A stretch of DNA of 40,041 nt. Source: Bacteroidota bacterium. Its GTDB lineage: Bacteria > Bacteroidota > Bacteroidia > Sphingobacteriales > Sphingobacteriaceae. Below, in pieces: positions 31,653 to 39,721 of the stretch (the first letter of the stretch is position 1; every line of letters starts with the position of its first letter). The translations under genes and the position numbers were made by a program. The DNA lies in contig JAMFRP010000050.1 of assembly GCA_026224775.1 (NCBI GenBank), positions 1-40,041 of the forward strand. Direction: 5' to 3'. The notes beneath the pieces were generated by a model. That model worked only from the letters and a program-made list of their open reading frames with translations. It was not told the origin of the DNA and did no database searches.

Positions 31653-32405
31653 TTACTTTTTATATAAACCTGCCGTAATACGCTCAATTAATGATTTATT
31701 GATATAGCGCGATCCGGTTACCGATAGCTTGTTTAGAAAACCGGGGATAATTTCTGCTTTTTTATCAAACATTCCCTCTACCCCTATTTTTGCTACCTCA
31801 TCAGGCCGCATATTAAATTTCTCAGCAAGTTCGGCTAATGAATCCATACCGGCGCGTTTTGCAAAGCCGGTATCGGTAGGCCCCGGGCAAAGGCAGCTTA
31901 CCGATACCAAATCTTTTAATTCTATCCTCAATGCCCTACTAAACGAGAGTACGAAGGCTTTGGAAGCGGCGTATAAAGCTAATGTTGGAACTGCCTGGTA
32001 TGCCGCTGTACTGGAAATGTTTAAAATATAAGAAGGCTGCTTTTTTAACTGCGGCAACAAATAATAGGTTAACTCAATAACCGCATTTATATTCAACTGC
32101 AACATGTTTAACTGCTGGCCAATGTCACTTTCTTGAAAATTACCCCATAAGCCGTAGCCAGCGTTATTAACCAAAATGGAAACAGGAAGGTTCTTGCAAA
32201 ATTCAGCCACTTTTTTTGCAGCACCTGCTTCGGAAAGATCGATGGTAAAATTCAATGCCTCTTCCGGAAATTCAACTGCCAACTCTTTAAGTTCGGTGGT
32301 CGACCGTGCAACCAGAATTAATTTATATCCTTTTTTTGCTAATAGGATTGATACCTCCCGCCCTATCCCTTTACTCGCTCCCGTAACTATCGCGTATGAA
32401 TCCAT
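31653..32405 (-). CDS. Short-chain dehydrogenase/reductase (SDR)
   Basis: A 250-residue classical SDR. The cofactor motif TGASKGIG is at residues 8-15, NNAG at 80-83, catalytic Ser near 131 (ILNISSTAAY) and Tyr145-x-x-x-Lys149 (YAASK). CLCPGPTDTGFAKRAGM follows. VARS at the end of strand 2 suggests NADP(H) preference. It oxidises or reduces an alcohol or carbonyl substrate that cannot be named. It starts 29 bp after the acetyltransferase gene and is probably the fourth gene of the encapsulin operon. Confidence 0.93.
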   Translation of the reverse strand: MDSYAIVTGASKGIGREVSILLAKKGYKLILVARSTTELKELAVEFPEEALNFTIDLSEAGAAKKVAEFCKNLPVSILVNNAGYGLWGNFQESDIGQQLNMLQLNINAVIELTYYLLPQLKKQPSYILNISSTAAYQAVPTLALYAASKAFVLSFSRALRIELKDLVSVSCLCPGPTDTGFAKRAGMDSLAELAEKFNMRPDEVAKIGVEGMFDKKAEIIPGFLNKLSVTGSRYINKSLIERITAGLYKK

Positions 32406-32434
32406 ATAACAATGCTAATTTCTGAATACGGCTA

Positions 32435-33247
32435 TTATTCTTCGTTAACTTCAATCCTTAATTGGTGTGTGTTAAAAACTCTTGAATATGGGGCCACGGT
32501 TTTTGTTAAAAATACGCTGCCCCCTATAACGCTGTCATGGCCTATAACTGTTCTTCCGCCAAGTATAGTACTTCGGGCATAGATAATCACATTATCTTCC
32601 ACTGTAGGGTGTCTTTTAACATCAGACAAAACTTTGCTTACCTGGGCTGCCCCTAAAGTAACCCCCTGGTAAATACATACGTTTTTGCCAATAATACTAG
32701 TGGCGCCAATCACAATCCCGGTACCATGGTCAATAAAAAAAGGAACATCAATTTGTGCATTTGGATGAATATCCACACCAGTTTTACCATGTGCATGCTC
32801 ACTTAGTATACGAGGTAAAATAGGAACTGATAATTGTGATAACCTATTGGCAATCCTATAAACCGCTGTTGCATAAAAACCGGGATAAGAAACTATTACT
32901 TCATGTATACTAATTGCAGCAGGATCTTCTTCATAAATTTTTGTTGCATCTAACCGCAAATTTTGATAGATCTCTTCAAGCGAAGCGTAGAACTTATAAA
33001 CAACCTCATCTATATTAATGGTTGATGGGTCAAGGTAACTCAACAAAATATTTTCAAGATCAATTTGGTTCTTTTTAAGCTGTCCCTCATATATAGCCTG
33101 CCTGTTTAAACGGTTATTGGGGAAAAGAAATTCAAAAAGATCTGATAGCCAGTCTACCGCTTGCCTAAAAGATGGGGTTGCCTCCCACTCTGCCTTGTGA
33201 ACCTGGTACAGGTGCTCAATAAATGTGCTGATGCGATTTTCTTCCAT
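32435..33247 (-). CDS. epsC: Serine O-acetyltransferase (EpsC/CysE type)
   Basis: This enzyme makes O-acetylserine from serine and acetyl-CoA, the carbon skeleton for cysteine. The 270-residue protein has the N-terminal helical SAT domain with the DPAA motif (residues 108-111) and a C-terminal hexapeptide-repeat helix. The core is HAHGKTGVDIHPNAQI, then DHGTGIVIGATSIIGKNVCI and YQGVTLGA. DIHP and DHGTG carry the expected histidines. GATS differs from the usual GETA. The gene starts 2 bp after the desulfurase cargo gene stops. An epsC-type gene beside family 2A encapsulins is a known arrangement and ties the compartment to cysteine metabolism. Confidence 0.93.
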   Translation of the reverse strand: MEENRISTFIEHLYQVHKAEWEATPSFRQAVDWLSDLFEFLFPNNRLNRQAIYEGQLKKNQIDLENILLSYLDPSTINIDEVVYKFYASLEEIYQNLRLDATKIYEEDPAAISIHEVIVSYPGFYATAVYRIANRLSQLSVPILPRILSEHAHGKTGVDIHPNAQIDVPFFIDHGTGIVIGATSIIGKNVCIYQGVTLGAAQVSKVLSDVKRHPTVEDNVIIYARSTILGGRTVIGHDSVIGGSVFLTKTVAPYSRVFNTHQLRIEVNEE

Positions 33248-33249
33248 TT

Positions 33250-34935
33250 TTATTTTTTAAGACCGTGGAGTGTTTTCACAAGTAAATCAACCTCAGCACA
33301 GGTATTATAAAATGCCAGCGAAGGCCTTACCGTACTCTCCACACCAAAACGGCGCAAAATAGGCTGCGCGCAATGATGCCCTGAACGTACCGCGATTCCC
33401 TGTTTGTTTAGTTCAGCGCCAACATCTTCGGTTTTATAACCATCCAATACAAACGATAATACACTTGCTTTTTCAGCAGCAGTACCAATCAACCTTAAAC
33501 CCGGAACCTGTTTCAACAGACTGGTTGCGTATTCAAGCAGAAAATGTTCATACTGGGCAATAATTCCCATACCAATTCGAGCAACATAGTCAATTGCTGC
33601 ACCTAAACCAACGGCATCGGCAATGTTACCTGTACCAGCTTCAAATCTGCCCGGCGCATTGTGATATGTGGTGTGTTCAAAAGTTACATCCTTTATCATA
33701 TTGCCACCACCCTGCCACGGCTGGGTGGCATTTAGCAAATCTTCTTTACCATAAAGTACGCCGATACCGGTTGGCCCGAAAACCTTGTGCCCGGAGAAAA
33801 CAAACCAGTCGGCATCAAGCGATTTTACATCAACCGGCATATGTGAAACAGATTGCGCGCCATCAACCAAAACCTTAGCACCCGCTGAGTGCGCTATTTG
33901 AACAATTTGCGCAGCAGGTGTTACCGTCCCTAATGCGTTTGATACTTGGGTAAAGGCAACTAATTTGGTTTTAGGCGTTATCAGCTTTACATATTCATCG
34001 ATCAAAACCTGGCCATCATCGTCAACAGGTATAACCTTTATGGTTAGATTTTTTTTAGCTGCCAGTTGCTGCCACGGAACGATGTTAGCATGGTGCTCCA
34101 GGTGACTTACAATAATCTCGTCACCTTCACGCAAATACTGTTCTCCCCAGCTTTTCGCTACCAGATTTATAGCCTCTGTTGCGCCACGCACAAAAACTAT
34201 CTCATTAATCGAACCAGCATTTAAAAACTCTTGAACTTTTTTGCGGGCACCTTCATAGGCATCTGTGGCGCGGGCTGCCAGTTCATGCGCTGCACGATGT
34301 ATGTTTGAGTTCTCATGCTCATAAAAGTAACTGATACGGTCAATAACCTGCCTTGGCTTCTGTGTGGTGGCAGCATTATCCAGCCATACCAGTTGTTTTC
34401 CATTTACATTTTCTGAGAGTATCGGAAAATCTTTCCTGATGAAATTCACATCAAAACCAGGAAGGGATGCTGCGGGCTTATCCTTTAAAAAATAATAAGC
34501 AGCGGGGTCGGTACCAAATCCTGTTAAGGGTATTTGTGGTGGATTTGGTGTAATTACAATGCTGTTTAACACATGCTGTAATTGCTTTTCAAATGGCTGC
34601 TCTTGTTGAAAAGGCAAATGAAAAAGACTATCGGGACTTAGCTCAAATGGTAAAAAGCTGCTCCCAAGATCATGCTCAACAGGTTGAATTGAGGCATTTA
34701 AACCGGGATCATGGAAGCCAGTTTGCGGATCCTGAAGATTAACCGCATTGCCATGATGGATAGCCGATGGACTAACGCCACTACCTGCTACTGATACAGG
34801 CGGTTTCGTGGCATCATAAGGGTTATACTCAGGCAAAACAATATCTTCATTAGGCTGTGCCTTAAAGAATTGGTTGGCTAGATTTTGTAGCTCCTGAATA
34901 TCGGGCAAATTGCCCGGATTAATATTTGTACTCAT
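33250..34935 (-). CDS. Family 2A encapsulin cargo: SufS-like cysteine desulfurase with N-terminal targeting extension
   Basis: A PLP enzyme that removes sulfur from cysteine as enzyme-bound persulfide. Residues about 166-561 are a SufS-type desulfurase: VWLDNAATTQKP, NIHRAAHELA, SHLEHHANIVPW, the PLP lysine Lys384 in FSGHKVFGPTGIG, and catalytic Cys522 in VRSGHHCAQPILRRFG. Ordinary SufS is about 410 residues. Here the first about 165 residues are an extra Pro/Gln/Asn-rich, probably disordered segment. It has short conserved-looking blocks (LPDIQELQNLANQFFKA, TGFHDPGLN, GFGTDPAAYYFL). Such extensions load the enzyme into family 2A encapsulin shells. The start overlaps the shell gene by 17 bp. 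Confidence 0.95.
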   Translation of the reverse strand: MSTNINPGNLPDIQELQNLANQFFKAQPNEDIVLPEYNPYDATKPPVSVAGSGVSPSAIHHGNAVNLQDPQTGFHDPGLNASIQPVEHDLGSSFLPFELSPDSLFHLPFQQEQPFEKQLQHVLNSIVITPNPPQIPLTGFGTDPAAYYFLKDKPAASLPGFDVNFIRKDFPILSENVNGKQLVWLDNAATTQKPRQVIDRISYFYEHENSNIHRAAHELAARATDAYEGARKKVQEFLNAGSINEIVFVRGATEAINLVAKSWGEQYLREGDEIIVSHLEHHANIVPWQQLAAKKNLTIKVIPVDDDGQVLIDEYVKLITPKTKLVAFTQVSNALGTVTPAAQIVQIAHSAGAKVLVDGAQSVSHMPVDVKSLDADWFVFSGHKVFGPTGIGVLYGKEDLLNATQPWQGGGNMIKDVTFEHTTYHNAPGRFEAGTGNIADAVGLGAAIDYVARIGMGIIAQYEHFLLEYATSLLKQVPGLRLIGTAAEKASVLSFVLDGYKTEDVGAELNKQGIAVRSGHHCAQPILRRFGVESTVRPSLAFYNTCAEVDLLVKTLHGLKK

Positions 34936-35839
34936 GATAGTTTCCTAAGTCAACGTCTTCCAAAACAGCAATAGCATCATCCACCAATACCGCTAAAGAG
35001 CAATATAATGATACCAGGTACGATGCTATAGCTTTATTATTAATACCCATAAATCGCACAGAAAGGCCTGGTGATTGCTCTCCCGGTAACCCCGGTTGGA
35101 ATAACCCAACTACGCCCTGTCTGCTTTCCCCAGTACGCAACAATATAATTTTAGATTTATTATTTTCGATAGGTAATTTATCCGATGGGATAAGCGGTAT
35201 ACCTCTCCAGGTAATAAATTGTGAGCCGAATAGAGAAACCGTTGGTGGTGGTACACCCCTACGAGTACATTCCCTACCAAAAGCGGCAATTGCCAATGGA
35301 TGCAGTAAAAAGAAACCAGGTTCTTTCCATACCTTGGTAATCAATTCATCCAAATCATCGGGTGTAGGTGGCCCTAACCTGGTTTTAATTTTTTGACTGG
35401 GAACTACGCTGTGTAATAATCCATACTCCTGGTTATTTATCAGTTCACTTTCTTGTCTTTCTTTAACAATCTCAATAGTCAGCCGTAATTGCTCACTTAT
35501 TTGGTTATAGGGTTTACTGTACAGATCGGATACTCTTGTATGAACATCTAATACGGTGTTTACAGCACTTAAATTATATTCACGAGGATTTTCAACATAA
35601 TCAACAAATGTTGATGGCAACTCACGCTCATCACGCGAAGAGCAATCAACCTCTACATTTTGAGCATCTTTTACCTTGTTTAAACGATATACACCCGATT
35701 CAACCGGTACCCAATTCAATAGTTGAGGTAACCAGCGCGGTGTGATTCTTGATAATTGAGGAACAGTACGTGTAGCTATAGCTAGCTGCCTCGCGGCAAC
35801 GTCGCCTAATGCGGTTTGTTTTGGTTTTTGATCTGCCAT
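34919..35839 (-). CDS. Family 2A encapsulin nanocompartment shell protein (SrpI-like)
   Basis: The 306-residue HK97-fold shell protein of a family 2A encapsulin, which self-assembles into an icosahedral protein cage. I recognise the family by ALGDVAARQLAIATRTVPQL, ITPRWLPQLLNWVPVESGVY, and FFLLHPLAIAAFGRECTRRG. Other marks are VPPPTVSLFGSQFITWRGIP, LPIENNKSKIILLRTGESRQ with GVVGLFQPGLPGEQSPGL, and the C-terminal RFMGINNKAIASYLVSLYCS. Length fits the family. Known relatives enclose a cysteine desulfurase and store elemental sulfur; the SrpI founder is induced by sulfur starvation. It is the first gene of the operon, about 45 nt after a -7-like box, with a perfect palindrome over the -33 region. 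Confidence 0.96.
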   Translation of the reverse strand: MADQKPKQTALGDVAARQLAIATRTVPQLSRITPRWLPQLLNWVPVESGVYRLNKVKDAQNVEVDCSSRDERELPSTFVDYVENPREYNLSAVNTVLDVHTRVSDLYSKPYNQISEQLRLTIEIVKERQESELINNQEYGLLHSVVPSQKIKTRLGPPTPDDLDELITKVWKEPGFFLLHPLAIAAFGRECTRRGVPPPTVSLFGSQFITWRGIPLIPSDKLPIENNKSKIILLRTGESRQGVVGLFQPGLPGEQSPGLSVRFMGINNKAIASYLVSLYCSLAVLVDDAIAVLEDVDLGNYHEYKY

Positions 35840-35886
35840 TTTAATTGGGATTTAGATAAATTTATTTATGCTTTGGTATACTATTG

Positions 35887-35930
35887 CAAGTATAATAAAT
35901 AGACTATAAAATCTATATGTTTTATAGTCT
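35887..35930 (-). promoter_or_regulatory. Encapsulin operon promoter with perfect palindrome
   Basis: TATACTTG (complement of 35887-35894) is one mismatch from TAnnTTTG. A perfect 11-bp inverted repeat, AGACTATAAAA with its complement, 8-bp loop, spans 35901-35930 and covers the -33 region. It looks like a regulator site rather than a terminator: no T-run suits the flavin monooxygenase gene, and the stem is AT-rich. Confidence 0.6.
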
Positions 35931-36023
35931 TTATTTTAACAAAAATAAATAATGGCTAAGGCTGTTAAGTTTCTTACGCTAATTGGAATGTAAATTGGTT
36001 TTTCAAACTTGCAAAAGAGGATA

Positions 36024-37070
36024 CTAGCTTATCGTAGTTATATTGTCTTTCGTATGAATTTTAATCAATGGAATAACTTTTTTACCAATTAGTTCAATAG
36101 AACTCATTAATTGGCCATGTGTCAGCCCAGCGTTATCCATCTGGAAGGTAAACCGGTCAACACCGCCCAATGCCTCGCTATGGCGTATTAATTTTTCTGC
36201 AACCTGTTCCGGCCCGCCAACAACAAGTACACCCTTTGGCGCTATTAATGAATCGAATTGACCTTTGGTCACCGGTGGCCAGCCACGTTCCCTTCCTAAC
36301 TTTGTCCAAAGCTCTGCGTAACCAGGATAGTAATCAGTTATCGCCTGTTCATTAGTTGCAGCAACATAGCCAGGTGAATGCAACCCAACCTTTAATTGTT
36401 CCGGTTTAAATCCTGCCCTATGCCCGGCTTCACGATAAAGATCAATTAATGGACGAAAGCGATGCGTTTCGCCGCCAATAACAGCAACCATTAGAGGCAG
36501 CCCCAGTGTTCCTGCTCTCGCAAATGATTCCGGTGTGCCGCCCACACCTAGCCAAACAGGCAATTTTTCTTGTAACGACCTTGGGTAAACTGGTTGATTG
36601 TCTAGCGTCGGCCTAAACTTACCCGACCAGCTTACAAACTCCTGGTCACGTATTTTAAGCAGCAAGTCAAGTTTTTCTCTGAACAACGCATCGTAGTCGT
36701 TCAGACTAAAACCAAATAATGGATAAGCTTCTATAGATGAACCACGACCAACCACTAATTCTGCTCTGCCTTTAGAAATCAGATCGAGTGTAGCAAAGCT
36801 CTGGTATACACGCACCGGATCAGCGGCACTCAATACGGTAACAGCACTGGTTAACCGGATACGTTTGGTTCGGGCAGCCGCCGCGGCGAGAATTATCGCC
36901 GTAGCCGAATCCAAAAATTCTTTTTTATGATGCTCACCAATCCCAAAAACATTCAGTCCAACTTCATCGGCAAATACTATCCTATCCAATAATTGTTCCA
37001 TTGCGTCAACACTGCTTAGCGAGTTACTGCCATACATCGCCGAAGCAAAACTATCTATTCCAATTTCCAT
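36024..37070 (-). CDS. LLM-class flavin-dependent monooxygenase (luciferase-like)
   Basis: A 348-residue bacterial-luciferase-family TIM barrel. Segments typical of the class are ADEVGLNVFGIGEHHKKEF, IRLTSAVTVLSAADPVRVYQ, ATLDLISKGRAELVVGRGSS, LPVWLGVGGTPESFARAG and VVGGPEQVAEKLIRHSEALG. Such enzymes use FMNH2 from a partner reductase to oxygenate small molecules, including alkanesulfonates (SsuD), other thio-compounds and aldehydes. No reductase gene is seen nearby. It lies 184 bp upstream of the encapsulin operon on the same strand, so a link to sulfur scavenging is plausible but unproven. Confidence 0.9.
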   Translation of the reverse strand: MEIGIDSFASAMYGSNSLSSVDAMEQLLDRIVFADEVGLNVFGIGEHHKKEFLDSATAIILAAAAARTKRIRLTSAVTVLSAADPVRVYQSFATLDLISKGRAELVVGRGSSIEAYPLFGFSLNDYDALFREKLDLLLKIRDQEFVSWSGKFRPTLDNQPVYPRSLQEKLPVWLGVGGTPESFARAGTLGLPLMVAVIGGETHRFRPLIDLYREAGHRAGFKPEQLKVGLHSPGYVAATNEQAITDYYPGYAELWTKLGRERGWPPVTKGQFDSLIAPKGVLVVGGPEQVAEKLIRHSEALGGVDRFTFQMDNAGLTHGQLMSSIELIGKKVIPLIKIHTKDNITTIS

Positions 37071-37127
37071 TATATTTGAATTTAGTTGTTACAACACTTA
37101 ATTCAAAGTTCGGTTTTTTTAATGGTT

Positions 37128-37148
37128 TTAATAATAGCATAATCTCAT
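37128..37148 (-). other. Tiny ORF upstream of the flavin monooxygenase gene
   Basis: ATG AGA TTA TGC TAT TAT TAA, encoding MRLCYY, 57 nt before the monooxygenase ATG. It shares only the ending Leu-Cys...Tyr-stop with the poly-Cys leader at 31497-31547. It may be chance. Confidence 0.15.
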
Positions 37149-37166
37149 TAAAATTTAATATAAATA

Positions 37167-37194
37167 AGAAAGGCTATTGTTGAATAGCCTTTCT
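37167..37194 (-). terminator. Hairpin terminator of the DUF4965 gene
   Basis: AGAAAGGCTATT and its exact complement with loop GTTG, 43 bp after the stop at 37237. The minus-strand flank ATTTATATTAAATTTT is T-rich. Confidence 0.75.
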
Positions 37195-37236
37195 TTCTCA
37201 TACTTGTTAACCCTACGGAAGGATAAATTACTTTAT

Positions 37237-39687
37237 CTACTTTTTAACAGACATCTTTTCATATAACAATTTCATAAAATATCCCCCCACAACGCTCCTT
37301 GCCTGGAAACCAACCTGTTTACCGTCGGTTGTTTCATGCCAGTCACTTAATGGTACACGGGTTGGCGTTTCTGTAGCATATTTGTATATTGGGTTTATCA
37401 ATGCTTCAAAATCCTTTTGGTTACTTGTCAATGTTGCGGTCCACATTATCCAATCAGATTTTGTGTAGGTTTTACGGCTATCTAACGGTAATCCAAATTC
37501 ATCTTGTTTGGTTAGATAGAAATTCACTTCCTTATCATAAACATCTTGCGGGAAGAGATCAAGCCCCAGTACTTTATCCCAAACCATGTTATATTTTTGG
37601 CTCCAGGTACCGGGATTTTCAAATGTTAAAGTAGAATGGTCACCGTCGCCTGATAACTTTATCCATTTATTGACCATTCCTTTAGCTATCTCACGATATT
37701 TAGTCGCTGTTTCCTTCTCACCTAACTGATCGGCCAGTTGCGCATAGCAGGCAATACCAACTATAGCTTTAACTGATAAGTTAGAATTACGTGCAAGGTG
37801 ACCAGCGAAATCATCCGTACATAACTGATTTTTAGGATCAAATCCCTCCTCTACCAAATAATTAACCCATTTACTTAGTGTTTTCCAATGTGGTTTAGCA
37901 TAATCCGCATTGCCTTCTGCTTTTGCGATGGCCGCTATCAAAATAATCATATTACCTGATTCCTCAACCGGCATACCCTCACCGTATAATTGGCCATTAG
38001 CCAGCGGGTATTCTCCCAGGTCGTGCGAAGCATAATCTCTGTTAAATTTACCGCTTTCACTAAAATATAAAATGCCATTAAGCATTCCCTCCAGTAATTT
38101 AGGGTTGTAGATCAGATACAAGGGGGCCGATGGGTAGGTTACGTCAACCGTATTGATAAAGCCACCGCTAAAGTTTTCCTTAGATAGCCATAGCAACTTA
38201 CCTTGCGGACTTTTTACCAGCATATGCGCTGCAATGCTTTGGCGATAAGCCAGTGCACATAATTTGGCATACTTCTCCCCACCCGCTTTAACAGCATCGC
38301 CATACATCGAGGTATTAAATGCCTCGCATCTTTTTATTACAGATGGATATTCCGTAGCTGAGGCTGTTAATACCTGCACAAATGTTTTTTGCTGCTCGTT
38401 TTGCCACCATGGTTTTAAATTGGTATGAAAATATTGGATCGGGGTAATATCATCATAACCCATTTCTATAAATTTCTCTACCGGGATCTTACCAACTACT
38501 CCAAACGATATCACAGTATTTAAAACAACATCTGTACCTTGTTTAACGGTCGTTTTGCTCTCGTTATTAACAAAAGAACCAACGGCCTCAATACTGCTGC
38601 CGATGTATTGTACCGCATTACTATTTTTAGGTGCAGCTACATACATATATCCCCAATCTATCCGTACATCATCGCCGCTCTTTTTCAAAACAGGTTGTTC
38701 AACTGTACCTGCTTTTAACATAGATAAACTTGGTGAAACAACTTTTTCGGCAATTACCGGCTGCGAGGAATTATTGCGGGCGATATCTGCTGATGCGCTA
38801 AAAAATATTTTTACATTATGTGGTTTGCCGTCATTTGATTTTACTTTATACGAGATATAAGATACTGGCCTTGATAATAACGCCAGATCATTTAATAATA
38901 ATGGCGAAGTAAATGTAAGCTTCAGATCAGCATCACCACATTTAAAATTGTATATGGTTTGTGTTGCATTAATGTCAACACTGGTTTGTTTAGCCGCTTC
39001 TATTTGTCGCATTTTTTTCTTTACCATATCAACCAGCCCGATATCCAGCCTTGAACCACCGCCCGTATTAATAACGTGTATGGCTAAAATGTTTTCGCCA
39101 TTTTTTAACGTATTGGCAATAGGCACCATACCATAATCATTAGTAACACCAACTTTTTGATAGATCCTTTCTCCATTAAGGTAAACATCTATATCATCAT
39201 CGTGCGATAGCTTCAGGATAAGTTTATTAATATCACCAACATTTGCTGCAGGGAATATACGCCTAACCCAAATATCATGCGTTTTCCAGATAGTTTTATC
39301 TACGTTTTCATCGGTACCTATCGGCGCCAGGCCACCCTTCCAGTCAGTACTATTATATTGCATCGCGGTCCAATCGCCTTTAGGTTCGGTTTCGGTATAT
39401 TTTACCGGGTAATGGGTTTCATCGGCCGCCGGGAGTATTGTTTTAAATACTTCAGGCTCTTTTCCCATAAAGCGGTACACTTTATCGTCTACCTTAATAA
39501 ATCCAAGTAACGATTGATCTTTCCCGGTCCAATGATGGGTTGTAGAAGTATTCAATGTGTCGGAAAAAGACCAGATACTGAAATAGGTATTATGCGTAAT
39601 TAACGGATAAGCCGGGGCCTTTTCAATTTGTGCAAATGCACTTGTACTTAAAAACGTTAACAGGAGTAAAAGAACAAATTTATTCAT
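37237..39687 (-). CDS. Secreted glutaminase-family protein (DUF5127/DUF4965/DUF1793)
   Basis: A large exported protein (816 residues from the chosen start). The frame opens at ATG 39753, but the ATG at 39687 gives a clear signal peptide, MNKFVLLLLLTFLSTSAFAQ, and is used. Then follows the DUF4964/5127-type N-terminal region (YPLITHNTYFSIWSFSDTLN, HHWTGKDQSLLGFIKVDDKV). An inserted jelly-roll-like part (about 95-215, HDIWVRRIFPA then DDDIDVYLNGERIYQK) interrupts it. The C-terminal (alpha/alpha)6 glutaminase-like domain has LWLSKENFSGGFINTVDVTY, PSAPLYLIYNP, PVEESGNMIILIAAIAKAEG, and SDWHETTDGKQVGFQARSVV. The fungal relative GtaA hydrolyses glutamine; activity of bacterial members is mostly untested. 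It follows a GH92 gene, suggesting glycoprotein breakdown. Confidence 0.9.
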   Translation of the reverse strand: MNKFVLLLLLTFLSTSAFAQIEKAPAYPLITHNTYFSIWSFSDTLNTSTTHHWTGKDQSLLGFIKVDDKVYRFMGKEPEVFKTILPAADETHYPVKYTETEPKGDWTAMQYNSTDWKGGLAPIGTDENVDKTIWKTHDIWVRRIFPAANVGDINKLILKLSHDDDIDVYLNGERIYQKVGVTNDYGMVPIANTLKNGENILAIHVINTGGGSRLDIGLVDMVKKKMRQIEAAKQTSVDINATQTIYNFKCGDADLKLTFTSPLLLNDLALLSRPVSYISYKVKSNDGKPHNVKIFFSASADIARNNSSQPVIAEKVVSPSLSMLKAGTVEQPVLKKSGDDVRIDWGYMYVAAPKNSNAVQYIGSSIEAVGSFVNNESKTTVKQGTDVVLNTVISFGVVGKIPVEKFIEMGYDDITPIQYFHTNLKPWWQNEQQKTFVQVLTASATEYPSVIKRCEAFNTSMYGDAVKAGGEKYAKLCALAYRQSIAAHMLVKSPQGKLLWLSKENFSGGFINTVDVTYPSAPLYLIYNPKLLEGMLNGILYFSESGKFNRDYASHDLGEYPLANGQLYGEGMPVEESGNMIILIAAIAKAEGNADYAKPHWKTLSKWVNYLVEEGFDPKNQLCTDDFAGHLARNSNLSVKAIVGIACYAQLADQLGEKETATKYREIAKGMVNKWIKLSGDGDHSTLTFENPGTWSQKYNMVWDKVLGLDLFPQDVYDKEVNFYLTKQDEFGLPLDSRKTYTKSDWIMWTATLTSNQKDFEALINPIYKYATETPTRVPLSDWHETTDGKQVGFQARSVVGGYFMKLLYEKMSVKK

Positions 39688-39721
39688 GTAATTATTGTGC
39701 TTATAAATCAATGTGATATTT

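Noticed and set aside
33594..33878. A 94-codon plus-strand frame within the desulfurase gene
   Set aside because: It is antisense to the catalytic core of a clearly conserved enzyme and has no own features.
35901..35930. Reading the palindrome as a terminator of the flavin monooxygenase gene
   Set aside because: The stem is AT-rich, lies about 95 bp past the stop without a clear T-tail in the right place, and covers the -33 region of the encapsulin promoter, so an operator is more likely.
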